Of a DNA stretch of 64,000 bases, positions 18,905 to 26,953 are shown one piece after another; positions within the stretch are counted from its first letter, which is position 1; each line of letters begins with the position of its first letter. Position numbers and translations under genes: made by a program. The notes beneath the pieces were generated by a model that had not been told where the DNA came from, did not search any database, and worked only from the letters and a program-made list of their open reading frames with translations. The DNA is taken from positions 186,001-250,000 of the forward strand of contig BPIR01000003.1 of the NCBI GenBank assembly GCA_026004215.1. The letters run 5' to 3'. The stretch comes from Candidatus Binatia bacterium. Lineage in GTDB: Bacteria; Desulfobacterota; Binatia; HRBIN30.

Positions 18905-20085
18905 AGCTGTGCCGCGTCGGTTTCTTGAGTGCCGTCGTGTGCGGTCTTGTTCATATGGCCGCGGCGCAGCAGCAGGTGGGTGCAGACCGGGCTGCGGCGA
19001 TTCTTGTCTTCCCCAAGGTCGTGGTGGACACCAACAACAGCGCGGGCCGCGGGCGGCTGGATACTTTGATCCGGATTAGCAACACGCTGAACAAGCCCAT
19101 CCGGATGCAGTGCTTTTGGGTAAATGCAAATGGGCATTGCTTCAATGCGCCGGGTATTATTTGCGACCCGACGCTCTTGCCTCGAGATGACCGCTGTCCT
19201 GCAAACTCGTTTTGTGTACCTGGCTGGCAGGAGACCGATTTTATCGTCCAGCTTACCGCCCGGCAGCCGGTGGCATGGCTGGCGTCGATGGGCGCGACAC
19301 TGTGTAGTGACACCGCGGATCCGAATCTACCCTGCTTTCCGATCGGCGGAGCTGCCCGGCCCAGTCCGACGAACAACTTGGAGAGTCGAGTGCCTGCGGT
19401 TCAAGAGGACCCGTTCGTTGGGGAACTCAAGTGTATCGCGGTAGATCAAAACGACGTCCCCATCGAGGAGAACGCTCTTAAGGGAGAAGCGTTGGTGGTG
19501 CGCTCGGATCGGCAGAATGGGCAGAACTTCTTCGATGTCCGGGCGTACAATGCGGTGGGCATACCGGCTCTGCCGGGCCGCAACAACCGCGATGGCGTGC
19601 TGGTGCTGGGTGGCAACGGAGCGGAGTATGCGGGCTGCCCGAACGTGCTCATTTTGGACCACTTCTTCGATGGCGCGCAGGACCCGGTAACAAGCCAAAG
19701 TGTTTCGACCGCGCTCACTTTGGTTCCGTGTACCGAGGATTTTTTGACCCAGCGGCCGACTTCGATGCCGATTCAATTCTTGGTGTTCAATGAGTTCGAA
19801 CAGCGGTTCTCCACGAGCTTCCGGGATTTCAACTGCTTCCGAGAGTTTCGTTTGTCCGAGATTGACACGCGCGTGCCCACGTTCTCGATCTTCCATGCGG
19901 GTGTGTCGGGGACGCTCACGGGCCAAACTCGGATTCGCGGCGTTGCGAGTGGCGACCGCACGCGCGGCCAGACGGTGCTCGGGGTGGCGGAGGAGTTTCG
20001 GGCTGGGGGCGGAAGCGCAGCGTTTCAATTGCATATGCAGGGCGCCCGCCCGCAAAGTGACTTCGTGTACTTGCCCCTGCAGTGA
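18901..20085 (+). CDS. secreted protein of unknown family, paralog B1
   Basis: 394 residues; its ATG overlaps the A1 stop as ATGA, so the pair is translationally coupled. The signal peptide is MKLCRVGFLSAVVCGLVHMA. Shared blocks: AAAILVFPKVVVD, LIRISNTLNKP, the B-specific WQETDFIVQLTARQPVAWLA, DPFVGELKCIAVD, LKGEALVV, YNAVGIPALPGRN, EYAGCPNVLILDHFFDGAQD, LTLVPCTEDFL, FNEFEQRFSTSF and SGTLTGQTRIRG. The DHFFDGA, FNEFEQRFSTS and GTLTGQTR blocks recur in B2 but not in A1 or A2. Function unknown. Confidence 0.85.
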   Translation: MKLCRVGFLSAVVCGLVHMAAAQQQVGADRAAAILVFPKVVVDTNNSAGRGRLDTLIRISNTLNKPIRMQCFWVNANGHCFNAPGIICDPTLLPRDDRCPANSFCVPGWQETDFIVQLTARQPVAWLASMGATLCSDTADPNLPCFPIGGAARPSPTNNLESRVPAVQEDPFVGELKCIAVDQNDVPIEENALKGEALVVRSDRQNGQNFFDVRAYNAVGIPALPGRNNRDGVLVLGGNGAEYAGCPNVLILDHFFDGAQDPVTSQSVSTALTLVPCTEDFLTQRPTSMPIQFLVFNEFEQRFSTSFRDFNCFREFRLSEIDTRVPTFSIFHAGVSGTLTGQTRIRGVASGDRTRGQTVLGVAEEFRAGGGSAAFQLHMQGARPQSDFVYLPLQ

Positions 20086-20118
20086 GGAGACAAAGCCATG
20101 CAGAGCGGCTCTTTTAGC

Positions 20119-20147
20119 TTGACAAGGTTGCATTGTGCAGATATAAG
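20119..20147 (+). promoter_or_regulatory. strong sigma-70-type promoter for secreted pair A2-B2
   Basis: TTGACA at 20119-20124, a 17-base spacer and TATAAG at 20142-20147, followed by GCCGG. It has the same hexamers, spacer length and downstream CCGG as the promoter at 17602-17630. It lies about 67 bases before the A2 start. Confidence 0.7.
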
Positions 20148-20213
20148 GCCGGCACTCAATCGAGGGGTTCGCCCTGGCGAACACGGTGCGGCGTGATCGA
20201 AAGGAGGAGGGTA

Positions 20214-21383
20214 ATGCGTAGGCAGCGAGGGCTAGTTGGGCTCATGGGACTCGCGGCGTTGGTCGGTTGGGGTGTTAGTGCCCGATTGGCTGAAGCCCGC
20301 GTCACAACGGAGCAGAGCGCGTCGATTCTGGTGTTTCCCAAAGTGATTGCCACCGCCACACGGGATACGGTGATCCAAATTACGAACACCTCGAACAACA
20401 TGCGGCATGCGCACTGCTTTTACGTGGATGGTGCGCCGGTAAATCCGGACCTCCCGGTTGGTCCGTTGAATCCTCCCCGCTGGGTGGAGACGGATTTTGA
20501 TATTTGGCTTACGCGGCAACAGCCCACGCACTGGGTGGTTTCCACGGGACGGTGGGATGACCCGACCGATGATTCCTGCCGTGCTGTGCCCTGCAACCCG
20601 GCGAACAGTGGCGGCAATAACGGCACCGCAGATTGCTGCGACGCTGGATTCGATCCCGGGCGCATCCCCCCGATGGGTCCGAACTTCACGGGTGAACTCA
20701 AGTGCGTCGAGGTGGATGCTTCCGGTTTTCCTGTGCCGGGGAACTCCTTGAAGGGCGAGGCCACGTTGGTGGACCGGGACCCGAACAACACTGGCTTGTT
20801 CGACGTTTCAAAATACAACGCTATTGGCCTCAAGGGCTTCGATACCAATAACATGGACGGTGTTTTGTGCTTGGGTGGTGCCGTGAGTTCCTCTTGCCCC
20901 TCTGGCGCGGAGTACGAGGCGTGCCCGCAGACGTGGATCTTGGACACGCCGTCGGTCAATGCAGAAAATCCCGTTTTGGCGAGTCAGGAGATCGAAAGCA
21001 GGGCCGATGTTCAGTTGACCGTGGTGCCTTGCTCGGAGAACTTCGAGACGCAGGTGCCTACTTCGGTGACGTTACAGTTTGCAATTACGAACGAGTTCGA
21101 GCAAACGTTCTCGGCTTCGACGACGATCACATGCTGGGCGAATTACTCGCTCGACGAGATCAATCCAGTGTTCGATGTGGCAGCGGTTGGGGGTAATACG
21201 TTGCAGACGCGCGTGCGGGCTGCGGCCGCGACGCCGCGAGGGATCATGGCGGTTGTCGAGGAGACGGTCTCCGCGGATGGTCGGGGTAGCGCGCGGGTGG
21301 CGCACAATCCCCACAACAGCTTTGCGGATCAGTCCGGACAGGACCTGATCATTATCCCAGCCGATCAAATTCAAGTGCCGTAA
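20214..21383 (+). CDS. secreted protein of unknown family, paralog A2
   Basis: 389 residues from ATG 20214, preceded by a very strong AAGGAGGAGG site. Signal peptide MRRQRGLVGLMGLAALVGWG with cleavage near LAEA. Blocks: SASILVFPKVIA, VIQITNTSNN, AHCFYVDGAP, NPPRWVETDFDIWLTRQQPT, GELKCVEVD, LKGEATLV, KYNAIGLKGFDTNN, GAEYEACPQTWIL, LTVVPCSENFETQ and ITNEFEQTFSASTTITCW. It shares with A1 the AHCFYV, FDIWLT or FDIVLT and ASTT.TCW blocks. An extra cysteine-containing insert (near GTADCCDAGFDPG) replaces a shorter A1 loop. Function unknown. Confidence 0.85.
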   Translation: MRRQRGLVGLMGLAALVGWGVSARLAEARVTTEQSASILVFPKVIATATRDTVIQITNTSNNMRHAHCFYVDGAPVNPDLPVGPLNPPRWVETDFDIWLTRQQPTHWVVSTGRWDDPTDDSCRAVPCNPANSGGNNGTADCCDAGFDPGRIPPMGPNFTGELKCVEVDASGFPVPGNSLKGEATLVDRDPNNTGLFDVSKYNAIGLKGFDTNNMDGVLCLGGAVSSSCPSGAEYEACPQTWILDTPSVNAENPVLASQEIESRADVQLTVVPCSENFETQVPTSVTLQFAITNEFEQTFSASTTITCWANYSLDEINPVFDVAAVGGNTLQTRVRAAAATPRGIMAVVEETVSADGRGSARVAHNPHNSFADQSGQDLIIIPADQIQVP

Positions 21384-21443
21384 GGGTGCGGTGTCATGCG
21401 ATGGCAAAGGCGACGTCCTAGGAATGGGGAAAGGAGAATAACG

Positions 21444-22655
21444 ATGCGACAGGTGCGATGGGTTGGTTGGACAATGGCTGTCGCCGCGGCGCTGTGCGTG
21501 GGCACGAGCTGGACCGCGCGGGCAGATATCGCATCCGACAAACCAGCCGCAGTGGTGGTGTATCCGAAGGTGCAGGTGGTAGGGGCTAATGGTGTGGATA
21601 CCACGATCCGGCTGGCAAATACGAACACAACGAATCCGATTCATGTGCACTGTTATTACATCAACGCAAGCTCCTACTGCGTCGGCGGCACGAACGCGGG
21701 GCAGAATTGCACCCTCTCGCCCACGGTGTGTACGGGAGGTGGAGTGTGCCTGCCGAGCTGGCAAGAGACGGACTTTCGGATCGTCTTGACGGCAGGGCAG
21801 CCAATCGAGTGGATCGCGTCGCGTGGGCTGTCGGATAATGACCTGCCGTTGCCCCGTGGGGTGTGTGTGCGGAACCCCACTCGCCAGTGCGGCTCCGACG
21901 CGGATTGCAATCCCTTCCCGGGTGGTACGTGCACGCAGAGCAATGCGGGAACTCGCATCCCGCCCGTGCCCGATGACCCGTTTGTCGGTGAGTTGCGGTG
22001 CATTGCCATCGACCCGCAAGGTAACCCGATTCCGCGCAATGACTTGAAGGGCGAAGGGCAGGTGGTCACCGTGGGCAGCGCCTCGGTGGACATTGCTGGC
22101 TACAACGCCATCGGGATTCAGGCGACGGGCAACTCCGACGGTGTGGCCAACCAGCTTACTTTGGGGCCGGGAAGGAGTGGCGAGTACAACGGGTGCCCGA
22201 ACTACTTGATCGTGGATCACTTCTTCGATGGCGCACGGAACCCGGTGCCGGGCACGAATGCGGGGATCTCGACGAATCTAGTGTTGGTCCCCTGCTCCAC
22301 GGATTACCTCCGGCAAATCCCGGGGCTCGCAGTTGCGCAATACCTCGTGTTCAACGAGTTCGAGCAGCGGTTCTCGACGAGCCGGGCCGTGCGCTGCTAC
22401 CAGGACATTCCCCTCAGCCGGATTGACACGGCGAACAGCGCTCGCTCGATCTGGAACGTGAGTGTTGCGGGTACGCTCACGGGTCAGACACGGGTAAACC
22501 CGATCGGGGTGCCGTCGAGCAATCCGCCCTCGATTCCCAGCGGTCTGCTTGGGATCGCGGTGGAGACTCATACGGGCACAGTCACGAAGAGCGGCGCGTT
22601 CAATATCCATATGGCGGGCGATCGAGACGCTGCCGATGTGATGATCATACCGTAA
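21444..22655 (+). CDS. secreted protein of unknown family, paralog B2 with Cys-rich inserts
   Basis: 403 residues from ATG 21444 with AAAGGAG upstream. Signal peptide MRQVRWVGWTMAVAAALCVG. B-type blocks: WQETDFRIVLTAGQPIEWIA, DPFVGELRCIAID, DLKGEGQVV, YNAIGIQATGNSDG, EYNGCPNYLIVDHFFDGARN, LVLVPCSTDYL, FNEFEQRFSTSR and AGTLTGQTRVNP. Unlike B1, two inserts (CVGGTNAGQNCTLSPTVC and CVRNPTRQCGSDADCNPF) carry closely spaced cysteines of a kind common in secreted proteins of Myxococcota-like bacteria. The gene ends about 35 bases before a strong terminator. Function unknown. Confidence 0.85.
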   Translation: MRQVRWVGWTMAVAAALCVGTSWTARADIASDKPAAVVVYPKVQVVGANGVDTTIRLANTNTTNPIHVHCYYINASSYCVGGTNAGQNCTLSPTVCTGGGVCLPSWQETDFRIVLTAGQPIEWIASRGLSDNDLPLPRGVCVRNPTRQCGSDADCNPFPGGTCTQSNAGTRIPPVPDDPFVGELRCIAIDPQGNPIPRNDLKGEGQVVTVGSASVDIAGYNAIGIQATGNSDGVANQLTLGPGRSGEYNGCPNYLIVDHFFDGARNPVPGTNAGISTNLVLVPCSTDYLRQIPGLAVAQYLVFNEFEQRFSTSRAVRCYQDIPLSRIDTANSARSIWNVSVAGTLTGQTRVNPIGVPSSNPPSIPSGLLGIAVETHTGTVTKSGAFNIHMAGDRDAADVMIIP

Positions 22656-22689
22656 GCGACCGACAGCAATTGGTGGCGAAAGAGGGGAA

Positions 22690-22724
22690 GGCCGGCGGCA
22701 ACCAATGCCGCCGGCCTTTTTCTT
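22690..22724 (+). terminator. intrinsic terminator closing the secreted-protein array
   Basis: A perfect 10-base GC stem (GGCCGGCGGC, complement at 22707-22716) with a 7-base loop is followed by TTTTTCTT. It lies between the convergent B2 and gshB genes. The T run is only on the plus strand, so it mainly terminates the array. Confidence 0.85.
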
Positions 22725-23673
22725 ATTGCCGGGGCAAGCGATGGAGAACGAAGTCAATGACCACAGACTCCAGCGATGCGTTGTTGAGGCGATTGTATTC
22801 CTGGATGCCGGTTGGGCTTGTGACGTTGATCTCCGTAAGGTAGCCACCGATGACGTCGAGGCCGACGAAGTACAAGCCGTCGGCCAGGAGGCGTGGCTTG
22901 AGGGTGGCAACAATCTCGCGGTCGCGCGCGGTCAATTCGGCCGGGAGAACGGCACCGCCCACGTGAATGTTGCCGCGGTGGTCATCCGGTTGGGGAACCC
23001 GCAAAATTGCGCCGAGCGGCTCCCCCGCTAGCACCAAAATACGCTTGTCGCCTTGGCGCACCTCGGGAAGGTACCGTTGAGCCATGACGTAGCGGCGCCC
23101 ATCGGCAGTCGTGAGCTCGAGGAGGGCGTTGAGATTGCGGTCGTCGAGCGATGCCAAGAACACGCCACTCCCACCGCAGCAGTCTAAGGGTTTGATGATG
23201 GCCTGGCCGCCTTGCTCGCGCAGGAAGGCTTTGATGCGGGCGATGTCGGAGGTGACCAGCGTAGGGGGAATTACGGAGGGAAAGTGCAACGCATACAGCT
23301 TTTCGTTGGCATCGCGTAGGCCGCGAGGGTCGTTGATGACGAATGTGCGTCGCGGATCGGCTAGGCTGAGAAGGTGCGTCGCGAAGAGATACGTTTGATC
23401 GAAGGGGGGGTCTTTGCGCATGAAGACGGCGTCGTAAAAGTCCAGGGGCTCGACACGCTCCTCGTAGCGGGCAAAGGGGGCAGGGCCGCGGCTGGGGATG
23501 GTCCGGCGTGCGAGCGCGTACGGGCAGGAGTCGCGCCCGAACAAGTGCTCCACCGTGCATGTATAAACCTCGATGCCACGACGTTCCGCCTCGAGCATGA
23601 AAACGAACGTGGTGTCACGGTCTGGCAGGATCCGGTCGAGGGGATCCATGACGAATAAGAATCGCCGCTGCAT
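22723..23673 (-). CDS. gshB: glutathione synthase
   Basis: 316 residues. ATP-grasp enzyme with the GshB N-terminal block FVMDPLDRILPDRDTTFVFM, then RKDPPFDQTYLFATHLL, NDPRGLRDANEKLYAL and KPLDCCGGSGVFLA, and the ATP-binding end FVGLDVIGGYLTEINVTSPT. Length matches E. coli GshB (about 316). It joins glycine to gamma-glutamylcysteine. It is the last gene of a minus-strand prmA-rsmE-gshB run, 35 bases after rsmE. No gshA is seen in the window. Confidence 0.95.
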   Translation of the reverse strand: MQRRFLFVMDPLDRILPDRDTTFVFMLEAERRGIEVYTCTVEHLFGRDSCPYALARRTIPSRGPAPFARYEERVEPLDFYDAVFMRKDPPFDQTYLFATHLLSLADPRRTFVINDPRGLRDANEKLYALHFPSVIPPTLVTSDIARIKAFLREQGGQAIIKPLDCCGGSGVFLASLDDRNLNALLELTTADGRRYVMAQRYLPEVRQGDKRILVLAGEPLGAILRVPQPDDHRGNIHVGGAVLPAELTARDREIVATLKPRLLADGLYFVGLDVIGGYLTEINVTSPTGIQEYNRLNNASLESVVIDFVLHRLPRQ

Positions 23674-23708
23674 GAGTGGATGCTATGCGCGCAAGCGCAC
23701 AGGTGCAA

Positions 23709-24467
23709 CTACCTACCTAGGCGCGCAGCGGGACTGAGGTCCCCCCAAAGGAACTGCGCGAGGGTGAGGGCGACCGTTACGGCGGTTTCCGTACGCAAAA
23801 TTCGAGGCCCAAGAGACACGGGGGCGAATCCTTTTGCCGCAAGAAAGGTCAGTTCCTCTTCGGCAAGCCCACCCTCGGGTCCAACGACGATGGTTGCGGC
23901 GCGCGGTCGAGGCGAGGGGGGCATTGGCCAAGTAGCCCGGTCGGGTTCCTTCGCGATATCGCAGACAAGCCTCAATCCCGGTTCGTCGGCGAGGACCAGT
24001 GATTCCAGCGACGGCAGAAGAGTCAATGCAGGAACACGGGCGCGCTGGCATTGCTTCGAGGATTCCTGGACCACGCGTTGCCATCGCGGAAGGCGCGCCT
24101 CAGCGTCGTAGTTGCGGGAATATTTGGCACGGAAAAGGACGATTTGATGGGCGCCCAACTCGGTGGCCTTTTCCAATGCGTACTCCAATCGCTCGGCGCG
24201 CACCACAGCGAGAACCAAGGTGGTGTCGAGGGGCGATTCCGCACAGTGAGGCAGTGCCCCAAGAACGCGCACCGATGCCCGGCGGGCCGAGATGCGTTCC
24301 ACCTCGCCGAACCATGCGCCCCCCGAACCGTCAATCAACCGGATGCGCTCGCCGACTTTGACCCGCCGCACGTGCAGGTGGTGCAGCTCCGGGCCCTCGA
24401 CGGTCAACTGGGCCCCGGAGCTGGACGGCAAGTTTGGGACGAAGATCGTGGCCAGCGTCATGGCCAT
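23709..24467 (-). CDS. rsmE: 16S rRNA m3U1498 methyltransferase RsmE
   Basis: 252 residues. It opens with the RsmE PUA-like region (HHLHVRRVKVGERIRLIDGS). The SPOUT core follows: KATELGAHQIVLFRAKYS, WQRVVQESSKQCQRARVP and IVVGPEGGLAEEELTFLAAK, then the knot end SLGPRILRTETAVTVALTLA. It methylates U1498 of 16S rRNA. Its start overlaps the prmA end by 10 bases, so the two are coupled; prmA-rsmE adjacency is common in bacteria. Confidence 0.95.
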   Translation of the reverse strand: MAMTLATIFVPNLPSSSGAQLTVEGPELHHLHVRRVKVGERIRLIDGSGGAWFGEVERISARRASVRVLGALPHCAESPLDTTLVLAVVRAERLEYALEKATELGAHQIVLFRAKYSRNYDAEARLPRWQRVVQESSKQCQRARVPALTLLPSLESLVLADEPGLRLVCDIAKEPDRATWPMPPSPRPRAATIVVGPEGGLAEEELTFLAAKGFAPVSLGPRILRTETAVTVALTLAQFLWGDLSPAARLGR

Positions 24468-25312
24468 GCCTTGCGGTAAGACAGCGCGATCCAGTCCGAC
24501 TGCTCCCAGCGGTTATGCAGCACTAGCCCCAGGTGGCCGTACAGTGCGCCAACGGCGGCTTCGTCGCTCGTCAGTAAGCCCGCACAGATGAAGACACCCC
24601 CCGGCTTCAAGGCTGCGACAATCTGAGCCGCAAGATCTTCCAGCACCTTGCGGTAAAGGTTGGCGGCGATCAGGTCGTAGCGGGCATGATCCTCCGGCCA
24701 TCGGTCGTGGAAATGCACGAGCGGGGTGACTTGGTTCCGCCGAGCATTTTCCCGTGCAACGGCGAGAGCGGTAGGATCGATGTCCACCGCGTCAATGTGC
24801 GGCACGCCGAGCTTGGCCATGGCAATGGCGAGGATGCCTGAACCGGTGCCGAGATCCAACGCTCGCTCCACAATCTGGCCCGCGAGATTGGCCTCGATGA
24901 GTTCGAGACATCCCAAAGTGCTCGCGTGGTGGCCCGTGCCGAACGCCATCCCCGGCTCGATCACAATGGCAATACGGCCCGGCGGCACGTCCGAAGACCA
25001 GGGCGGGTGAACCCACAACCGTTTTCCGGCCGCAAGCGGTGTAAACCACTCCTTCCACGACTCCTCCCACGGCGCATGCTCGAGCCGGCGCTCCAGCACG
25101 CGGTGCTTTCGAGAGCCGAGAGCACGCAAGTACCGCTCGACTACATCACCCAAGTCGAGCTCCCCGGAGGGCTCGAAATACGCCCGAATGATTACCACCT
25201 GACCCGGATCCTCGACTTCTGTCCCAGTCGTTCCCAGGTCAAAAAGAAAACTCGACACGGCGTCGGCCCACCTGGCCTCCACGTTTACTTCGAGTTCGAT
25301 CCAAGAGCGCAT
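24458..25312 (-). CDS. prmA: ribosomal protein L11 methyltransferase
   Basis: 284 residues from the ATG at 25312 (MRSWIELEVNVEARWADAVS). The frame is open 184 codons further upstream, but that extension runs across the divergent glycerophosphodiesterase gene and is not credible. PrmA blocks: APWEESWKEWFTPLAAGKRL, IEPGMAFGTGHHASTLGCLE, the SAM motif ALDLGTGSGILAIAMAKLG, then NLYRKVLEDLAAQIVAALKP. It trimethylates L11. First gene of the minus-strand prmA-rsmE-gshB run. Confidence 0.95.
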   Translation of the reverse strand: MRSWIELEVNVEARWADAVSSFLFDLGTTGTEVEDPGQVVIIRAYFEPSGELDLGDVVERYLRALGSRKHRVLERRLEHAPWEESWKEWFTPLAAGKRLWVHPPWSSDVPPGRIAIVIEPGMAFGTGHHASTLGCLELIEANLAGQIVERALDLGTGSGILAIAMAKLGVPHIDAVDIDPTALAVARENARRNQVTPLVHFHDRWPEDHARYDLIAANLYRKVLEDLAAQIVAALKPGGVFICAGLLTSDEAAVGALYGHLGLVLHNRWEQSDWIALSYRKAWP

Positions 25313-25396
25313 TACTAGTGGTCCCTTTGCAAACCTTGGTGCCCGGCTCAACCTGGGTCGTTGGAATTTCCTCCTGCGGTGACTAAAGCGCGTGGC

Positions 25397-26128
25397 ATGA
25401 AAAGACATTGGTTGTGCATCGCTCATCGGGGTGCCTCTGGTTATGCGCCGGAGCATACTCGCGCGGCATTCGCGCTTGCATTGGAACAAGGGGCAGACAT
25501 GATCGAACTCGATGTCCAGTTGAGCGCCGACGACGCCTTGGTGGTGTTCCATGATGCGGACGTCAGCCGCACCACTAACGGCAAGGGCAAGGTGCGCGAA
25601 CTGACGCTCGAACAACTTCGCTCCCTCGATGCGGGAAGCTGGTTTGCCCCTCGCTTTGCCGGCGAGCGGATTCTGACGCTCGAAGAAGTCCTCGAGATGG
25701 TCGGCGGTCGGGCGCGGCTCAACGTGGAAATCAAGGCACCTCGCGAAGACGGCAACGTGTTGATCCCGAAGCTCCTGGCAACTCTCGATCAGTTTGGGGT
25801 GGCGGGGGACACTCTGGTTTCGTGTTTCGACTGGTGGCTTCTCGGTGACGTGCGCGCGGCACATGGCCAGGTGCCGTTGGGGTTACTGTGGAGCGATCCA
25901 TTGATTCCCTGGCCGTGGGATCGTGCGGCAAAAATGCATGCCAACCATCTCCATCCACTGTGGGCGGTCGTGAGCCGAGCGCAAGTCGAAGAGGCCCATG
26001 CGCACGGCATGTCGGTGCACGCTTGGACCGTCAACGATCCTCCTACTATGGTGGAACTTCTCCAAATGGGCGTCGATGGAATCATCACCGATTTTCCCGA
26101 CCGGTTGGTGGCCCTTCGCAAGGGTTGA
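25397..26128 (+). CDS. glycerophosphodiester phosphodiesterase
   Basis: 243 residues from ATG 25397; an in-frame start 36 bases upstream precedes the conserved region without purpose. GDPD signatures: AHRGASGYAPEHTRAAFALA at the start, then MIELDVQLSADDALVVFHDA, RLNVEIKAP, and the C-terminal VHAWTVNDPPTMVELLQMGV and DGIITDFPDRL. There is no signal peptide, so it is probably a cytoplasmic UgpQ type. It cleaves glycerophosphodiesters to glycerol-3-phosphate and alcohol. It is divergent from prmA. Confidence 0.93.
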   Translation: MKRHWLCIAHRGASGYAPEHTRAAFALALEQGADMIELDVQLSADDALVVFHDADVSRTTNGKGKVRELTLEQLRSLDAGSWFAPRFAGERILTLEEVLEMVGGRARLNVEIKAPREDGNVLIPKLLATLDQFGVAGDTLVSCFDWWLLGDVRAAHGQVPLGLLWSDPLIPWPWDRAAKMHANHLHPLWAVVSRAQVEEAHAHGMSVHAWTVNDPPTMVELLQMGVDGIITDFPDRLVALRKG

Positions 26129-26211
26129 TTGTGGGGCGCTGCTTGATTACCGTGCGATTTTCTGTGACCCGCGAAGACAGTGTCCAGCAAATTCTCAGGG
26201 GAAGGGGGTGA

Positions 26212-26418
26212 GTGCCGTTGGCAGGCGTTCGTGTCAAAGAGAACGAGCCGTTAGATAGTGCCATCCGCAGGTTCAAAAAGCAGTGTGAAAAGGCGGGTAT
26301 TCTCGCTGAACTCCGCAAGCGAGAGCATTACGAGAAGCCCAGCGTTCGGCGAAAGAAGAAAGAGTTAGCCGCCAAAAAGCGTTATTTGCGTCGCATGGCG
26401 CGTGCAGCAGGCTTGTGA
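26212..26418 (+). CDS. rpsU: 30S ribosomal protein S21
   Basis: 68 residues from GTG 26212; a TTG at 26218 would give 66 residues starting [10 protein letters not shown], also typical of S21. Both follow the purine run AAGGGGG. The chain ([20 protein letters not shown] and a lysine/arginine-rich C-terminus) is diagnostic. It lies before cvpA and dnaG, close to the classic rpsU-dnaG macromolecular-synthesis arrangement. Confidence 0.93.
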   Translation: MPLAGVRVKENEPLDSAIRRFKKQCEKAGILAELRKREHYEKPSVRRKKKELAAKKRYLRRMARAAGL

Positions 26419-26460
26419 GACGGGCGAATTTGTGAAAAACCAGATCCAACGGAGGCCACA

Positions 26461-26946
26461 GTGAGTTGGGATTTCGCCGTGGTCGGTTTTCTTGTGCTAG
26501 CGAGCTTGCGCGGCTTTTGGCGAGGGATGTTCCGAGAGCTGGGCTCGTTGGCGGGCTGCTTGGCGGGCGTCACGGTTGCCTGGCGAATCGCGCAGCCAGT
26601 GGCAGAGCAGTTGAGGGCCGGAGTTCCAGGTGCCGCATCGGAGTTCGATGCGGCACTGGTGTTTTTAGGGGTTTTCGTTGGGTTTTGGGTTGCGGGGGGT
26701 GTGCTGGGCTGGGCGTTCGAGAAGCTGGTGCGCTCGCCTATTGCGTTGTGGTTGAGCGGACTCGGAGGGTTGTTGTTGGGCTCTCTAAAAGGGGCGGCCA
26801 TAGCCGGTGCGTGTTTGGTGTTCGCGCAATTGTTTGTTCCTCAAGCGGCTTCGCAGCTCGACCAATCTCCCGTGGCCGGTTGGTTGACGCGAACGACGGC
26901 AGTGGCAGCCATGTGGCTCGTACAATCGAGTTTAGAGCCACGCTGA
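26461..26946 (+). CDS. cvpA: CvpA family membrane protein
   Basis: 161 residues from GTG 26461 with GGAGG 5 bases upstream. Four hydrophobic segments are visible. The CvpA pattern is an N-terminal helix (FAVVGFLVLASLRGFWRGMF), the block RELGSLAGCLAGVTVAWRIA, and a third helix (FLGVFVGFWVAGGVLGWAF). Length fits the family (about 160). CvpA is needed for colicin V production in E. coli and for envelope integrity elsewhere. Placed between rpsU and dnaG; it ends 7 bases before dnaG. Confidence 0.85.
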   Translation: MSWDFAVVGFLVLASLRGFWRGMFRELGSLAGCLAGVTVAWRIAQPVAEQLRAGVPGAASEFDAALVFLGVFVGFWVAGGVLGWAFEKLVRSPIALWLSGLGGLLLGSLKGAAIAGACLVFAQLFVPQAASQLDQSPVAGWLTRTTAVAAMWLVQSSLEPR

Positions 26947-26953
26947 ACGACTT

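Noticed and set aside
25313..25864. N-terminal extension of prmA by 184 codons
   Set aside because: It overlaps the clearly coding divergent glycerophosphodiesterase, and PrmA homologs begin near MRSWIE.
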